This document shows positions 26,103 through 34,014 of a stretch of DNA of 64,000 nucleotides, piece after piece. The notes under the pieces were generated by a model. That model saw only the letters and a list, made by a program, of their open reading frames with translations, ran no database searches and was not told the origin of the DNA. Position 1 is the first letter of the stretch. The number at the start of each line of letters is the position of its first letter. The DNA is from JBBRRP01 sp038251425 (GTDB taxonomy: Bacteria > Myxococcota_A > Polyangia > Polyangiales > Polyangiaceae), in NCBI GenBank assembly GCA_038251425.1, contig JBBSBI010000007.1, positions 1 to 64,000 of the forward strand. Reading direction: 5' to 3'. The position numbers and the translations under genes are program-made.

Positions 26103-26144
26103 GGCAAGGGCGAGGCAAGGGCGAGGCAAGGGCGGGTCAAGGGC
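26103..26144. repeat. Short tandem repeat, 11-bp unit, nearly four copies
   Basis: The unit GGCAAGGGCGA starts at 26103, 26114 and 26125, and a diverged partial unit starts at 26136. It lies directly after the lipoprotein stop codon (26148-26146 on the minus strand). No role is evident. Confidence 0.85.
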
Positions 26145-26145
26145 C

Positions 26146-27792
26146 CTACTGACACGCCCGCGGCTGACAGCTTCCGTTCGAACAGCGTAACGACACATGT
26201 CCAGCGCAGAAACCTGTAGCTTCCCAGGATGGGCAGTCCGCATCGACCTGACAGGCAGCTGAACACACATATCGCTGCGGAAAGGGGATACCGGATGAGG
26301 GGGGTGGGTCGATCGCCAAGCAGCGCAAAGGGGCGACGCAGGGGCGAGCCTCACCGGGTTTGCAATCGAGCCCGAAACTTTCGGGTTGGCTAGGGTCGAG
26401 CCCATTGCAGCTGCAGCCCGCGTCGGCCACCTCCGCTATTTGCCATTCGTCAGGCCGAGCTGAAAAGCGACCTTCGCATCGATACTGGCTAACGTCCTGG
26501 CAACTGCTTGGGCCACGAGGTGCTTCGTGGTGGCACACGCATCCAGTGCGATCCGCGTAGTTTTGGCAAAAAATCATGCCCGAGACGGGACACTCGTCGG
26601 TCAGCAAGGGCTTGCCATCGGCGTTACGTGGAACACGGTCTGGCAACGCTGCCGTGCCTGGCGGAGGCACCAAATAGAGGCGGTCATTCACCACGACGCA
26701 ACTGGCAGTTTCGCAGGTCAAGCCGTCATCAAACGGCACTTCTACGCGCGCTGGAATGGGCGCGTTGTTGTCCAACACTCCCACGTCGGTGATGGCTCGC
26801 CCAGCTTCCGTCACCGCCGCTTGAGCGGTTCGAATGGCAGGAACGTCTTGTACTGTACCCTCGCCACGCCAAGTTTTCAGATTGTAGCCGTCATCACCCA
26901 TGAAGCGCCCGTCCACATAGGCAACAGGAGCGCGCTCCGGGTCTGCGAGCCAATTGACTCCATCGGGCGAACTCAATTGATCGGCAAAGAAACGCCCCTC
27001 GGCAAACAGGGCATTCGAGTGAAAGCCCTGATGCACACCACCACTTGGATCCATGATGCAAGCGCCTGGAAGCGCACAGTCCACGTCGTGCGGCGTGAAC
27101 GTCAGCCCGTCACTCGAAACCTCCATCGGTCCGCTTCCGACCAACAGATACCGACCATTGCCGTAGACGACTGCCGACGGCTGGGTATTCGTCATAGCGA
27201 CTTCCCTCCAGGTTTCGCTGTTCGTTGAGATCAGGCATGTTTGAAATCCACAGGCAAAAAATCGATCCCCAGCGAAGGCCAGTGCGTGCAGGCTACGCAC
27301 TGGATCTACCTCCGGGTGTATTTCAACCCAACCTCGACCGTCCTCAGAGCTAAGAAGCGCGCTTCTGCTTCCGTTCAGATTCGCGAGCATGACGTAGCGA
27401 CCGCCACCGTACGCGAGGCCGCGCACTGCAATGTCATGACGACCGGCGAAAACCGGCAGCAACTCCCAGTCGATCCCGTTGTCAGAGCGATAGAGCGCAC
27501 TTTCAAAGCCCGCAACAATCTTCCCTTCTCCCAATCCGCGCCGAGACGCGGCTAGCCAGCCGATGGGGGTTCTAACAATATTCGGAAGGTTGGAAAGCGC
27601 TGGGGTTTCGATCATGCGCCAAGCGCCCCCTGAAACATCGAGCGCACCATTCGCGTCCGAGGGGAGCGACACCTTCGCCTCCCACTGGCTCGTGTCCGAG
27701 ACACTCTTCGCCCCGCTCGCGCAGCCGAAGATGGCTGGGACCATCATCGAGAAGAAAAGACTCGCGTAAAGTTGGGTACGTGGGAGCGCCAT
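26146..27792 (-). CDS. Secreted BNR/Asp-box-like beta-propeller lipoprotein with Cys-rich tail
   Basis: 548 residues from ATG 27792. Signal peptide with lipobox IFGC (lipid Cys near residue 24). Residues about 70-330 repeat a pattern of the type ALYRSDNGIDWELLP, ALLSSEDGRGWVEIHP, CLISTNSETWREV, MEVSSDGLTFTP and QLSSPDGVNWLADP. These are S.DG..W Asp-box (BNR) repeats, so a beta propeller like sialidase or photosystem-stability-factor folds is likely. No sialidase catalytic residues can be placed. From about residue 400 to the end the chain is Cys-rich (CPVSGMIFCQNYADRTGC, CSNGSCQPRACQ) like the EGF-type tails of other myxobacterial lipoproteins. It is probably a surface binding protein. Confidence 0.75.
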   Translation of the reverse strand: MALPRTQLYASLFFSMMVPAIFGCASGAKSVSDTSQWEAKVSLPSDANGALDVSGGAWRMIETPALSNLPNIVRTPIGWLAASRRGLGEGKIVAGFESALYRSDNGIDWELLPVFAGRHDIAVRGLAYGGGRYVMLANLNGSRSALLSSEDGRGWVEIHPEVDPVRSLHALAFAGDRFFACGFQTCLISTNSETWREVAMTNTQPSAVVYGNGRYLLVGSGPMEVSSDGLTFTPHDVDCALPGACIMDPSGGVHQGFHSNALFAEGRFFADQLSSPDGVNWLADPERAPVAYVDGRFMGDDGYNLKTWRGEGTVQDVPAIRTAQAAVTEAGRAITDVGVLDNNAPIPARVEVPFDDGLTCETASCVVVNDRLYLVPPPGTAALPDRVPRNADGKPLLTDECPVSGMIFCQNYADRTGCVCHHEAPRGPSSCQDVSQYRCEGRFSARPDEWQIAEVADAGCSCNGLDPSQPESFGLDCKPGEARPCVAPLRCLAIDPPPSSGIPFPQRYVCSAACQVDADCPSWEATGFCAGHVSLRCSNGSCQPRACQ

Positions 27793-27832
27793 TTCGAGGA
27801 TTGCAGGATACCAGAAACGACGGCAGTGTCCA

Positions 27833-27876
27833 CGATGCGGGCGCCGTTGCCACGGTTCAGCTGTCGGTCGAAACCT
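27833..27876. repeat. Dispersed 44-bp direct repeat, copy B
   Basis: Partner of the repeat at 26050-26093 (37 of 44 identical). It covers the last two bases of the next gene's stop codon and the bases just after it. The 12-bp palindromic core has one change here (CCGTTGCCACGG). Confidence 0.75.
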
Positions 27877-28630
27877 ACGGGATCACGCACATGCCATCGG
27901 TGCACAAGAAGCCTGTCGCACAGGTGTCGAGCGGTGTGGCGGTGACGAGGTCCGGACCACACGTCAGTCGGCTCACGCCCCGGCAAAACACCGCACCAGG
28001 ATTCTTGTCGAGGCACTCGGTCACGATTGGCTGACAGGACCCCGCATTCCCGCCTGGCCGCGTATCGCAGTTGTTCGCGCCGGAACAGTTGCCATTGAGC
28101 GACCATACTGGAACTCCGCTAGGGTTGACCGCGCACGCCAGCTGCCCTTTCTGCGCATGTCCTGCGCAAGCGTAGGCACCAAGATCAGTGCAATACACGT
28201 CAAGCGAGCCCGTTGTCGGGTGCGGATCCCCGTTGCCTTGGCCGCCCGACGTGGCTTGGCCGCCCGACGTGGCTTGGCCGCCCGTGGGTGCCCCACCTGT
28301 GCCGCCGGCGGATTTACCGCCTATTGTGCCCGTGGCGCCCCCATCTCTACTGATAAAGCCACCGACGGGTCCCACGTTCGGCGCGCCCCCGTCTCTACTG
28401 ATAAAGCCACCGACGGGTCCCACGCTCCGGCCGCCCCCCTCAAAACCAAGACCGCCGGTTGGCCCCTGCCTGCCCCCTGTGACCCCTAGGCTGCCAGCGG
28501 TTGCGCCGGCTCCTCCTGCGCCTGTACTGCTGCCATCCAGTGACTCAACCGACCCGGAGCAACCCACATACGCGAACAGTGCGGAAAAAATGACGGCGGG
28601 CGTGAATCGGGAGCGAATCGGGAAAAGCAT
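27875..28630 (-). CDS. Lipoprotein with repetitive Gly-rich linker and Cys-rich C-terminus
   Basis: 251 residues from ATG 28630; a GTG eight codons earlier is possible. Lipobox FAYVGC. Residues about 30-140 are a linker with two kinds of internal repeat: a 16-residue unit VGPVGGFISRDGGA(PN/TG) and a six-residue unit SGGQAT. The C-terminal 110 residues hold about a dozen cysteines (YCTDLGAYACAGHAQKGQLACA, CSGANNCDTRPGG, FLCTDGMCVIP) and resemble the disulfide-rich ends of other secreted proteins here. No enzyme motif. It is probably an outer-surface binding or structural protein; transcribed in the same direction as the BNR-like gene, 82 bases ahead of it. Confidence 0.7.
   Translation of the reverse strand: MLFPIRSRFTPAVIFSALFAYVGCSGSVESLDGSSTGAGGAGATAGSLGVTGGRQGPTGGLGFEGGGRSVGPVGGFISRDGGAPNVGPVGGFISRDGGATGTIGGKSAGGTGGAPTGGQATSGGQATSGGQGNGDPHPTTGSLDVYCTDLGAYACAGHAQKGQLACAVNPSGVPVWSLNGNCSGANNCDTRPGGNAGSCQPIVTECLDKNPGAVFCRGVSRLTCGPDLVTATPLDTCATGFLCTDGMCVIP
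28239..28289 (-). repeat. 18-bp in-frame tandem repeat in a lipoprotein gene
   Basis: The unit TTGGCCGCCCGACGTGGC (plus strand) occurs at 28239 and 28257, with a partial third unit at 28275. It encodes the SGGQAT units of the linker. Near-perfect copies suggest recent slipped-strand change. Confidence 0.85.
28335..28423 (-). repeat. 48-bp in-frame tandem repeat in a lipoprotein gene
   Basis: Two copies, starting at 28335 and 28383 and about 41 bases long in near-identical form, encode VGPVGGFISRDGGA twice. The unit length keeps the frame. Confidence 0.85.
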
Positions 28631-28758
28631 CTGTTCGTTAGCCTCAAGGATCACTGTGCGAGAATTGTGCCACCAACTCCTCCTCTATTGATTTGGGAAC
28701 ATTCGCTGTTTTTGGGTGGGCCTTCTCCGCGCTGCGGGCCAGAACCCTTCAACCCTCG

Positions 28759-28772
28759 TGACACGCGTGTCA
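28759..28772. promoter_or_regulatory. 14-bp perfect palindrome upstream of the decayed sigma-factor gene
   Basis: TGACACGCGTGTCA reads the same on both strands. It lies in the 247-base region between the divergent lipoprotein (start 28630) and sigma-like (start 28878) frames, where an operator would be expected. Role inferred. Confidence 0.35.
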
Positions 28773-28877
28773 GTTGGCCCGAGGAGTGGCACAGGTTGGC
28801 ACAATCGAGATTTCGGCCAAATTCAAGGTCGTTGACGTTTATCAGATAAGATTTGACCTTGGGGCGCACTCTCTAGC

Positions 28878-29564
28878 GTGAACGAATTCATCCAACCGAA
28901 GCTGGACCAGCTCGATTTGATTCAAGCTTACCGAAAGGCGTTGCTTGCGTACGCGTTCACCATCTTGCGTGATCACGCTCTCGCGGAAGACATCGTTCAA
29001 GAAGTGGCGTTGATCTTGACGGACCGAATCGGTGCAGGTGACGCTCAACCGAATTCGCGCACGCTTAGCCGAATGCGTCACAACTCAGCTCGAAGGGCGC
29101 GGCAGATTCTCTTGGTTGGGCACTTCACAGATTGGGGCGAGAAGCCTACTGCGCAGGCGCCTCAGGTTTCAACGCCGACACCGACACAAACATCAACACC
29201 AACTGCTTCGGAAAAAGAGAAACCAACGCTCCCTGTTGAACCTCCATTAGCTACGTCGCCCTTACCGCAATCTTTTCCCTATGCATTGCCGGATGGTGAT
29301 TCGTTGAGCGATCAGAACGAAAAGGCTCTGGTGGAGAGAGAAGACTGGGTGGACTTGATGGATCGTACAAGGTCAAGGCGGCTCATGCCAGCAGCCAAAG
29401 AACACACTTTCGGCAAGCACGGACCCGGCCTCCCTATCGTGAGCAGCGTCGGAATTTTCGGCAGCGGGCAAAAGGGTGCCCTCAAGGGCACGCTCTGCTT
29501 CGTGCCCAACCCGCCTCTGTTAGAAGGTGCATCCCAGAAGGGATCATGTACACGAACGCACTGA
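28878..29564 (+). pseudogene. Decayed sigma-70 family (ECF-like) sigma factor gene fused to debris
   Basis: The frame opens at GTG 28878 and starts like a sigma region 2: DLIQAYRKALLAYAFTILRDHALAEDIVQEVALILTDR (residues about 11-50). After that the sigma pattern stops. Just downstream in a different frame (29032-29103) is VTLNRIRARLAECVTTQL, which looks like the terminal helix of region 4 in planctomycete/verrucomicrobial-type sigma factors. An internal deletion with a frameshift explains this. The rest of the open frame is a Thr/Pro-rich stretch, then QKGALKGTLCFVPN near residue 198, which looks like the front of the PA14-type sequence that continues in another frame. I regard it as non-functional. 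Confidence 0.6.
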
Positions 29565-29905
29565 ATATCTCCAAACGCCGGTTCACCTCAGGTTTTCCCG
29601 GCGTTTCCGACAAATACAAGTCGTTCGCGCTCGACTACAACGGAAAGTTCTCCGTAAAGGTCCAAGGCGACTATGTGTTCCGTTTGTCTTCGGATGATGG
29701 CTCGCTGCTCTGGGTCGACGGGAAACTCGTTGTCAACAACGACGGCGTGCACGCCGTCACTAGCAAATCAAACACCGTGACATTGGACCAGGGACGGCAC
29801 AAAATTCGAGTGTTCTACTTCCAAGCCACAGGCCCCGACATCGCCTTGCAGTTGTTCGTCACCGTTCCTGGAGCTGCCGAACAACTCTGGTCGCCGGAAT
29901 TCTGA
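29546..29905 (+). pseudogene. PA14-domain fragment, frameshifted from the upstream open frame
   Basis: 119 residues from ATG 29546, but the frame carries sense before that ATG (CIPEGIMYTNALN), so the piece lacks its proper 5' end. It is a good PA14 core: FSVKVQGDYVFRLSSDDGSLLWVDGKLVVNN, then VTLDQGRHKIRVFYFQATGPDIALQLF. PA14 domains bind carbohydrates in secreted proteins. The preceding part of such proteins (GALKGTL.F.PN) lies in the sigma-like frame just upstream, which implies a frameshift between about 29515 and 29535. Signal peptide and any FecR-like front are missing. Confidence 0.6.
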
Positions 29906-29996
29906 CGCTGCGAGTCGCGACCGCGTTCGGGCAGCGGTTGAACATCCCCCAGGTGCTCCCAAGCTTGTGCGTGGCAGCCATCTCAAAGGCGATCAC

Positions 29997-30018
29997 GATA
30001 GTAAGCATGCTTACTATC
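29997..30018. promoter_or_regulatory. 22-bp perfect palindrome
   Basis: Half-site GATAGTAAGCA and its exact reverse complement abut with no spacer. It lies between the PA14 fragment and the ThuA-like gene, which converge, so it may be a terminator stem or an operator relic. Nineteen of its 22 bases recur around the start codon at 15442. Confidence 0.5.
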
Positions 30019-30102
30019 TCCGAAGAAACGAAAAGGGCTGCTCACCGAGCGCTCGTGCCGCGCGGCCCGGCAACCCTTTCACTGACCGATCAAAGCGAAG
30101 GC

Positions 30103-31098
30103 TTACTGCTGGATCGGGGACCGATAAAGCACCCAGGAAAGCGCAGGGAACAGATGTTGATCGCGCAGCATCGCATCTTTTAGATCCGCGTCGGTTTTAG
30201 CGAAGGTTGTGAAGAAGATGCGACCGAGCCCTTCGGTGCGATACCAGGATGCAGCGACTTCCTTTTCGCCGTTGCCTGACCACTTGCAGCGCACCACCAC
30301 CACTGTATCCGGAGCCAGGTAGTCCGTGTTGTCGGTGTCACCCGTGTACGAGAATGTTGCCGGAAGGGCCGCATTCGTGGGGTGGTCTGTGAGCTTGGTG
30401 CAGGTGCTCTCGCCGCCAAAGTAGCCGTCGCCACCTCGTCCGCCCAGAAGCTTATTGTAAGGTGCGGGGGCACTCGCGGGCGCGCCCGTGAGCGTCACGG
30501 AAGCACAGTGCGTGGCAAACAAGCCGCCGCCGGCTTGCACAAACTTTTGCAAGGCCGCCGCCTCGGCTGTTCCCGGGTTGCTCTCTCCGAAAAGTTCTCC
30601 GCAGGTATTGATCAGAGCCACCCCTCCAAAAGGTCCTAAGTTAACGTCGGTAAACATGGCGGGATCTTGCGAAGTCTCAACCGAGAAACCCCACGCCTGA
30701 AGCTGGGCGCTCAGGATCGAAACCTGTTCGGCGAGATTTGGCACCTCGCCGGTGGGAGGATAGGTATAGATCAGCACTTTTTTGGGCACATTAGGCGTTT
30801 GCACGTTTCCTCCACTTCCTGCTTGAGCCATCGTTTGCCCTCCAACTCCGAGCGCTCCGCCGCCTTGGCTGCTGGGCGCACCGCCCGACATGGACGCTGG
30901 GCTCCCTCCGGGCTGACCCGAAACGGCCCCGCCAACGCCGCTCACACTCGCCGCTCCGCCCGAGCCACCCGAACCGCCAGACATGCTCGTCGACGTTCCT
31001 CCGGCACCCACAACGCCAGTGCGAGCGGCTTCCGTGCCGCAGGAACTGACGCAGGTGAGCAGGAACCAACACGGAATGGCAGACCTCCAATAATGCAT
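30103..31098 (-). CDS. ThuA-like domain lipoprotein
   Basis: 331 residues from ATG 31098. Signal peptide with lipobox VSSC (lipid Cys near residue 20), then a Gly/Ser/Ala-rich linker (SGGSGGSGGAAS...) to about residue 105. The C-terminal domain begins KKVLIYTYPPTGEVPN and matches the ThuA (trehalose-utilisation, class-I amidotransferase-like) fold: AEQVSILSAQLQAWGFSVET, GGVALINTCGELF, LQKFVQAGGGLFATHCA, and GRIFFTTFAKTDADL near the end. ThuA proteins of Rhizobium act in trehalose/keto-sugar catabolism; secreted lipoprotein forms are of unknown role. Probably sugar-related at the cell surface. Confidence 0.8.
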   Translation of the reverse strand: MHYWRSAIPCWFLLTCVSSCGTEAARTGVVGAGGTSTSMSGGSGGSGGAASVSGVGGAVSGQPGGSPASMSGGAPSSQGGGALGVGGQTMAQAGSGGNVQTPNVPKKVLIYTYPPTGEVPNLAEQVSILSAQLQAWGFSVETSQDPAMFTDVNLGPFGGVALINTCGELFGESNPGTAEAAALQKFVQAGGGLFATHCASVTLTGAPASAPAPYNKLLGGRGGDGYFGGESTCTKLTDHPTNAALPATFSYTGDTDNTDYLAPDTVVVVRCKWSGNGEKEVAASWYRTEGLGRIFFTTFAKTDADLKDAMLRDQHLFPALSWVLYRSPIQQ

Positions 31099-31149
31099 CC
31101 CGTCCGTATAACACGACTCGGTGCGTGCTGCCCCGATTGTGCTCGATCC

Positions 31150-31692
31150 TCACGGCGAGGCTTCATCATCGGAGCCGAGGATTTCGCGTAACGCGTAGAG
31201 TGTCTTTTGGGGAAACCGTTGCAGCGGATAGAAGCTGCAAACTACGTCCACCGCGTCCTCGTAGCGTTCGATATTGAGGTAACGCAACAGGTAACGAACG
31301 TCAGTTTCGTCGTGGAATTCGCAGCCGAGCCGCATGGCTAGACACTTCATCGCTAGCAAATAGGGCGCGCTGGCCGTCATCACGCTCAAGTGGCTTAGCT
31401 GAAGAAACGGCGCGAAATCCGCGCTTTCACTCAGGTAACCTTTGGCTGCGTCGTTGAGCCAGTCCTCAGACAAATCCTCTTTCCCAGCCACTCGCCTTGC
31501 CGCAGCGCGTACACCCGCGGTTGGCAAAAACAGCGCGTCCAGATCATGCGTTGATTCCCGCGCGTTGTACACGAGACACATCACGGCCCCACCCACCAAG
31601 AAGAGCTCTCCCCGAATCCCTGCTTTTATTAGCTCTTGGTTGAGAAGCTCGAAGAGCTCATGGATCCGTTTCCGATCCAAACCAAGCTTCAC
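31150..31692 (-). CDS. DUF6036/AbiEii-like nucleotidyltransferase, probable toxin-like partner
   Basis: 180 residues from GTG 31692, overlapping the stop of the preceding gene (GTGA). The N-terminal half has the minimal nucleotidyltransferase signature: LFLVGGAVMCLVYNARESTHDLDALF, with the GG helix start and the T.DLD acidic pair. The remainder is helical, with LAMKCLAMRLGCEFHDETDVRYLLRYL, as in AbiEii/DUF6036 proteins. Members of this fold in two-gene modules act as toxins by adding nucleotides to RNA or protein, but not all do. Translational coupling to the RHH protein upstream suggests an antitoxin-toxin pair. Confidence 0.75.
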   Translation of the reverse strand: MKLGLDRKRIHELFELLNQELIKAGIRGELFLVGGAVMCLVYNARESTHDLDALFLPTAGVRAAARRVAGKEDLSEDWLNDAAKGYLSESADFAPFLQLSHLSVMTASAPYLLAMKCLAMRLGCEFHDETDVRYLLRYLNIERYEDAVDVVCSFYPLQRFPQKTLYALREILGSDDEASP

Positions 31693-32198
31693 ACCCGATC
31701 TCCCACGCTGGCATCCACGAACAGATTGCGTCGCCGAAACGCGGGCGGCGAATGCATGAGGAGGTGGAGCCGAAGACTGGTGAGTTCAGTGGCGAAGTAC
31801 GGAACGCCGAGGGGGCCGCTACTTAGAACCCATGCTGGCACCTCGGCCCCCTTTTGAACGGCAGCATGCTCGATCATTGCCGCTAGGTACACGCGGTGGA
31901 ACTCGGAGTGGGGTACCACTGACGGGTCCGTCAGCGCGCGCTTAAAGTCCCGGGCAGAAAGCTTTGCCAAAAAGTCGTTCAGCGCCGCCAACGCATACGA
32001 CGATGCGTTGGGCGCTTCACTTGACTCGTGGTTGAGATTGCGCACGAGGTCCTGAAACGTTTCATGCTGTTTGGACAAAAGTTGCGAGACGACCCACTCT
32101 GACATCGAAAGCCCGGCGGACTCGGCCCTCCGTTGAATCTCGCGTTTCTCTCGCGGCGAGACGCGAAGCTGGAGTTGGGAGCTTTTGAGCTCGTTCAT
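31689..32198 (-). CDS. Ribbon-helix-helix protein, probable antitoxin of the nucleotidyltransferase
   Basis: 169 residues from ATG 32198. The first 45 residues are a ribbon-helix-helix DNA-binding domain: SSQLQLRVSPREKREIQRRAESAGLSMSEWVVSQLL. The rest is a helical domain of no recognised family (FLAKLSARDFKRALTD..., SEFHRVYLAAMIEHAA) that presumably contacts the partner. A perfect inverted repeat lies 28 bases upstream of the start, as expected for an autoregulated operon. The gene overlaps the nucleotidyltransferase gene by four bases. The RHH-plus-nucleotidyltransferase order is that of a type II-like toxin-antitoxin module; activity is not shown. Confidence 0.7.
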   Translation of the reverse strand: MNELKSSQLQLRVSPREKREIQRRAESAGLSMSEWVVSQLLSKQHETFQDLVRNLNHESSEAPNASSYALAALNDFLAKLSARDFKRALTDPSVVPHSEFHRVYLAAMIEHAAVQKGAEVPAWVLSSGPLGVPYFATELTSLRLHLLMHSPPAFRRRNLFVDASVGDRV

Positions 32199-32226
32199 GA
32201 CCCTAGTGTGTGCTGGACCCGCCCCT

Positions 32227-32248
32227 TGTCAATACATTTGTATTGACA
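32227..32248. promoter_or_regulatory. Operator-like inverted repeat and promoter of the RHH/nucleotidyltransferase operon
   Basis: Arms TGTCAATAC (32227-32235) and GTATTGACA (32240-32248) are perfect reverse complements with a four-base spacer. On the minus strand the arm next to the gene supplies TTGACA as a -35 box; ACACTA follows after 17 bases as a possible -10 box, which would start the transcript at or very near the ATG (leaderless). Binding here by the RHH protein would block the promoter. Confidence 0.65.
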
Positions 32249-32365
32249 GCCACAACAACGTATCCGCCAGTGGGCGCGAGCCTGCAACAAGGCCGGCCCG
32301 ATCACTCACCTTCGGTGATACGGCTCGTGATATTGGGCCGACGGTCGCCCCCCCAAACCGCTAAC

Positions 32366-33862
32366 TCACCGAATAATATACACGCAGAGGCCAGCTGAAC
32401 ACGGGACGCCATTGCAGCACGGAGTCGACAGGCATGACTGGCCATATTCGGCACACACGGGTGCGCCTCCGCTACCTGCGCCTGGATCACCACCTGCGCC
32501 CGAAGACGCGCCGCCGGCTCCCGGAGCACCGCCACTTCCAACTGGTGGAGGGACCTCGCGCACGCCGCAAATGCCACGCGACGCGCCGATCTCAAGCATA
32601 CAAATCGTACCGGGGCAGCAATCCGCGTTGGCGGTGCAGCCGCCACCGGTGACTTGGCAAGCTTCGGGAGTCGTGAGCTTGGTGCAAGCTAGATCGCCGG
32701 ACGCGTTCGGCAAGCAGGAGAGGTTCTGGCCAGTGCAGCAATCGAGGCCCGTGGCGCAGGTTTCGTTTTCTTTGCGACATTCGCCAAGGCCGTTGCAGCG
32801 TGGAATTCCGAGCGCATCCAGCTGACAGAATTCGAGCTTTTTATTGGTGTCGCCGCAACACTGCGCCGGGGCCGTGGAATTATCGCATTGGTAGTCCTTG
32901 AAGTGGCAGATATTGCCCTGTGGATTGCAACCCATCGGATTGCGGCAGCGCCCAAACTCCGCGCCTGCATCCTTTTCGCAGGTTACATTTCCCTCGCCCG
33001 GCAGACCGGTACCTGCGACGCCGCAGCAGTCTCGATCTTCACGGCACAATTCACCGTTAATTCGGCAGCCCTGTGCAGGCTGGCAAATCGCAACACCGGT
33101 GGGTCCATAAGGTGCGCAGAGACGGCTGCAGCATTCCCCACAGCCATTGCACAGCTCGCCATGGACTTTGCCGCAGCGGGTGGAGCCCGCCTGGGGCGCA
33201 CTGCACGAGCCGAGCGTGGCGCCGTTGGCGATCGTGCAGATCCCGGAACAACAGTCGGCATTTTTGCCGCATACATCGCTGCCTTGGACGCAGAAGGAAG
33301 CGCCGATTTGGCACAGGCCCCCATTGCACAGATTGGAACAGCAATCGCCGCCCTTCGTGCAGGCATTGCCGGCCGTCTTACAGGAAGTCGAAAGCGCCGT
33401 GCACTTGTTCGCATCGCAGCTGCCGCCGCAGCACTCCGCTGCTGTTTGGCAGGCCTGCCCGTCTTGAATACAGGCGTTGGCGCTACAAGCACCGCCCGTG
33501 CAGCTTAACGTGCAGCACTCAATCGAGCTGCCACACGGCGAGCCTGCGCCTTTGCATTCAATGAGCGAGGGGGCACATTGCTGCGTCATGGGATTGCAGG
33601 AATTGGAGCAGCAATCCGCATTGCTCGTGCACTGGGCTCCGCTCACCTGACAATTGAGCATGGGGCCCGTGCCGGCGATGGCCCCGGCGCCTCCTATTTG
33701 ACCCGAAAATCCCCCCACCCCATTCGCGCCTCCCCCAACCCCGCTGGTCGCCGCGCCCGCGAACGACTGGCCTCCCCCGCTTCCCTCAGTCCCTCCACCA
33801 CAACCGCCTGCTGATCCTAGCGCCACAAGGCTAATAGCCACCAAAATATGAGATAATTTCAT
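32366..33862 (-). CDS. Large Cys-rich secreted lipoprotein
   Basis: 498 residues from ATG 33862, chosen for AAGGTG upstream; a GTG four codons earlier is in frame. Signal peptide with lipobox SAGGC, then a Gly-rich linker. From about residue 65 to 430 the chain repeats a disulfide-rich unit of the type C....A.C....DCCSN.C....C (CTSNADCCSNSC, CTKGGDCCSNLC, CGKNADCCSGIC, CTANADCCPGTIC), reminiscent of knottin or dickkopf-like Cys modules. A second Gly/Ala-rich linker precedes a final Cys-rich end (CLSTPCCNGVPCSAGLC). Such proteins in myxobacteria are taken to be surface or adhesin-like. No catalytic motif. Confidence 0.75.
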   Translation of the reverse strand: MKLSHILVAISLVALGSAGGCGGGTEGSGGGQSFAGAATSGVGGGANGVGGFSGQIGGAGAIAGTGPMLNCQVSGAQCTSNADCCSNSCNPMTQQCAPSLIECKGAGSPCGSSIECCTLSCTGGACSANACIQDGQACQTAAECCGGSCDANKCTALSTSCKTAGNACTKGGDCCSNLCNGGLCQIGASFCVQGSDVCGKNADCCSGICTIANGATLGSCSAPQAGSTRCGKVHGELCNGCGECCSRLCAPYGPTGVAICQPAQGCRINGELCREDRDCCGVAGTGLPGEGNVTCEKDAGAEFGRCRNPMGCNPQGNICHFKDYQCDNSTAPAQCCGDTNKKLEFCQLDALGIPRCNGLGECRKENETCATGLDCCTGQNLSCLPNASGDLACTKLTTPEACQVTGGGCTANADCCPGTICMLEIGASRGICGVREVPPPVGSGGAPGAGGASSGAGGDPGAGSGGAPVCAEYGQSCLSTPCCNGVPCSAGLCVYIIR

Positions 33863-34014
33863 ATGGAAACACACCTTTTGGAAGCCATGGACCGTTGCCC
33901 GAACGCCCTTGAAACCGGGAACTCTGACAACCGCACTTGCCTTGTTTTTTTTGACTAGGCTTACTGCGTGAGTGGGGGGCCCTCTTCGGAATTATGAGCT
34001 AAGGTTTTGAAATA

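Noticed and set aside
26103..26144. Short regular repeats as a possible CRISPR array
   Set aside because: The 11-bp units are contiguous with no spacers, and no cas genes are present.
28790..28806. TGGCAC repeated as TGGCAC-AGGT-TGGCAC, looking like a sigma-54 site
   Set aside because: Spacing is one base short and the downstream gene is decayed.
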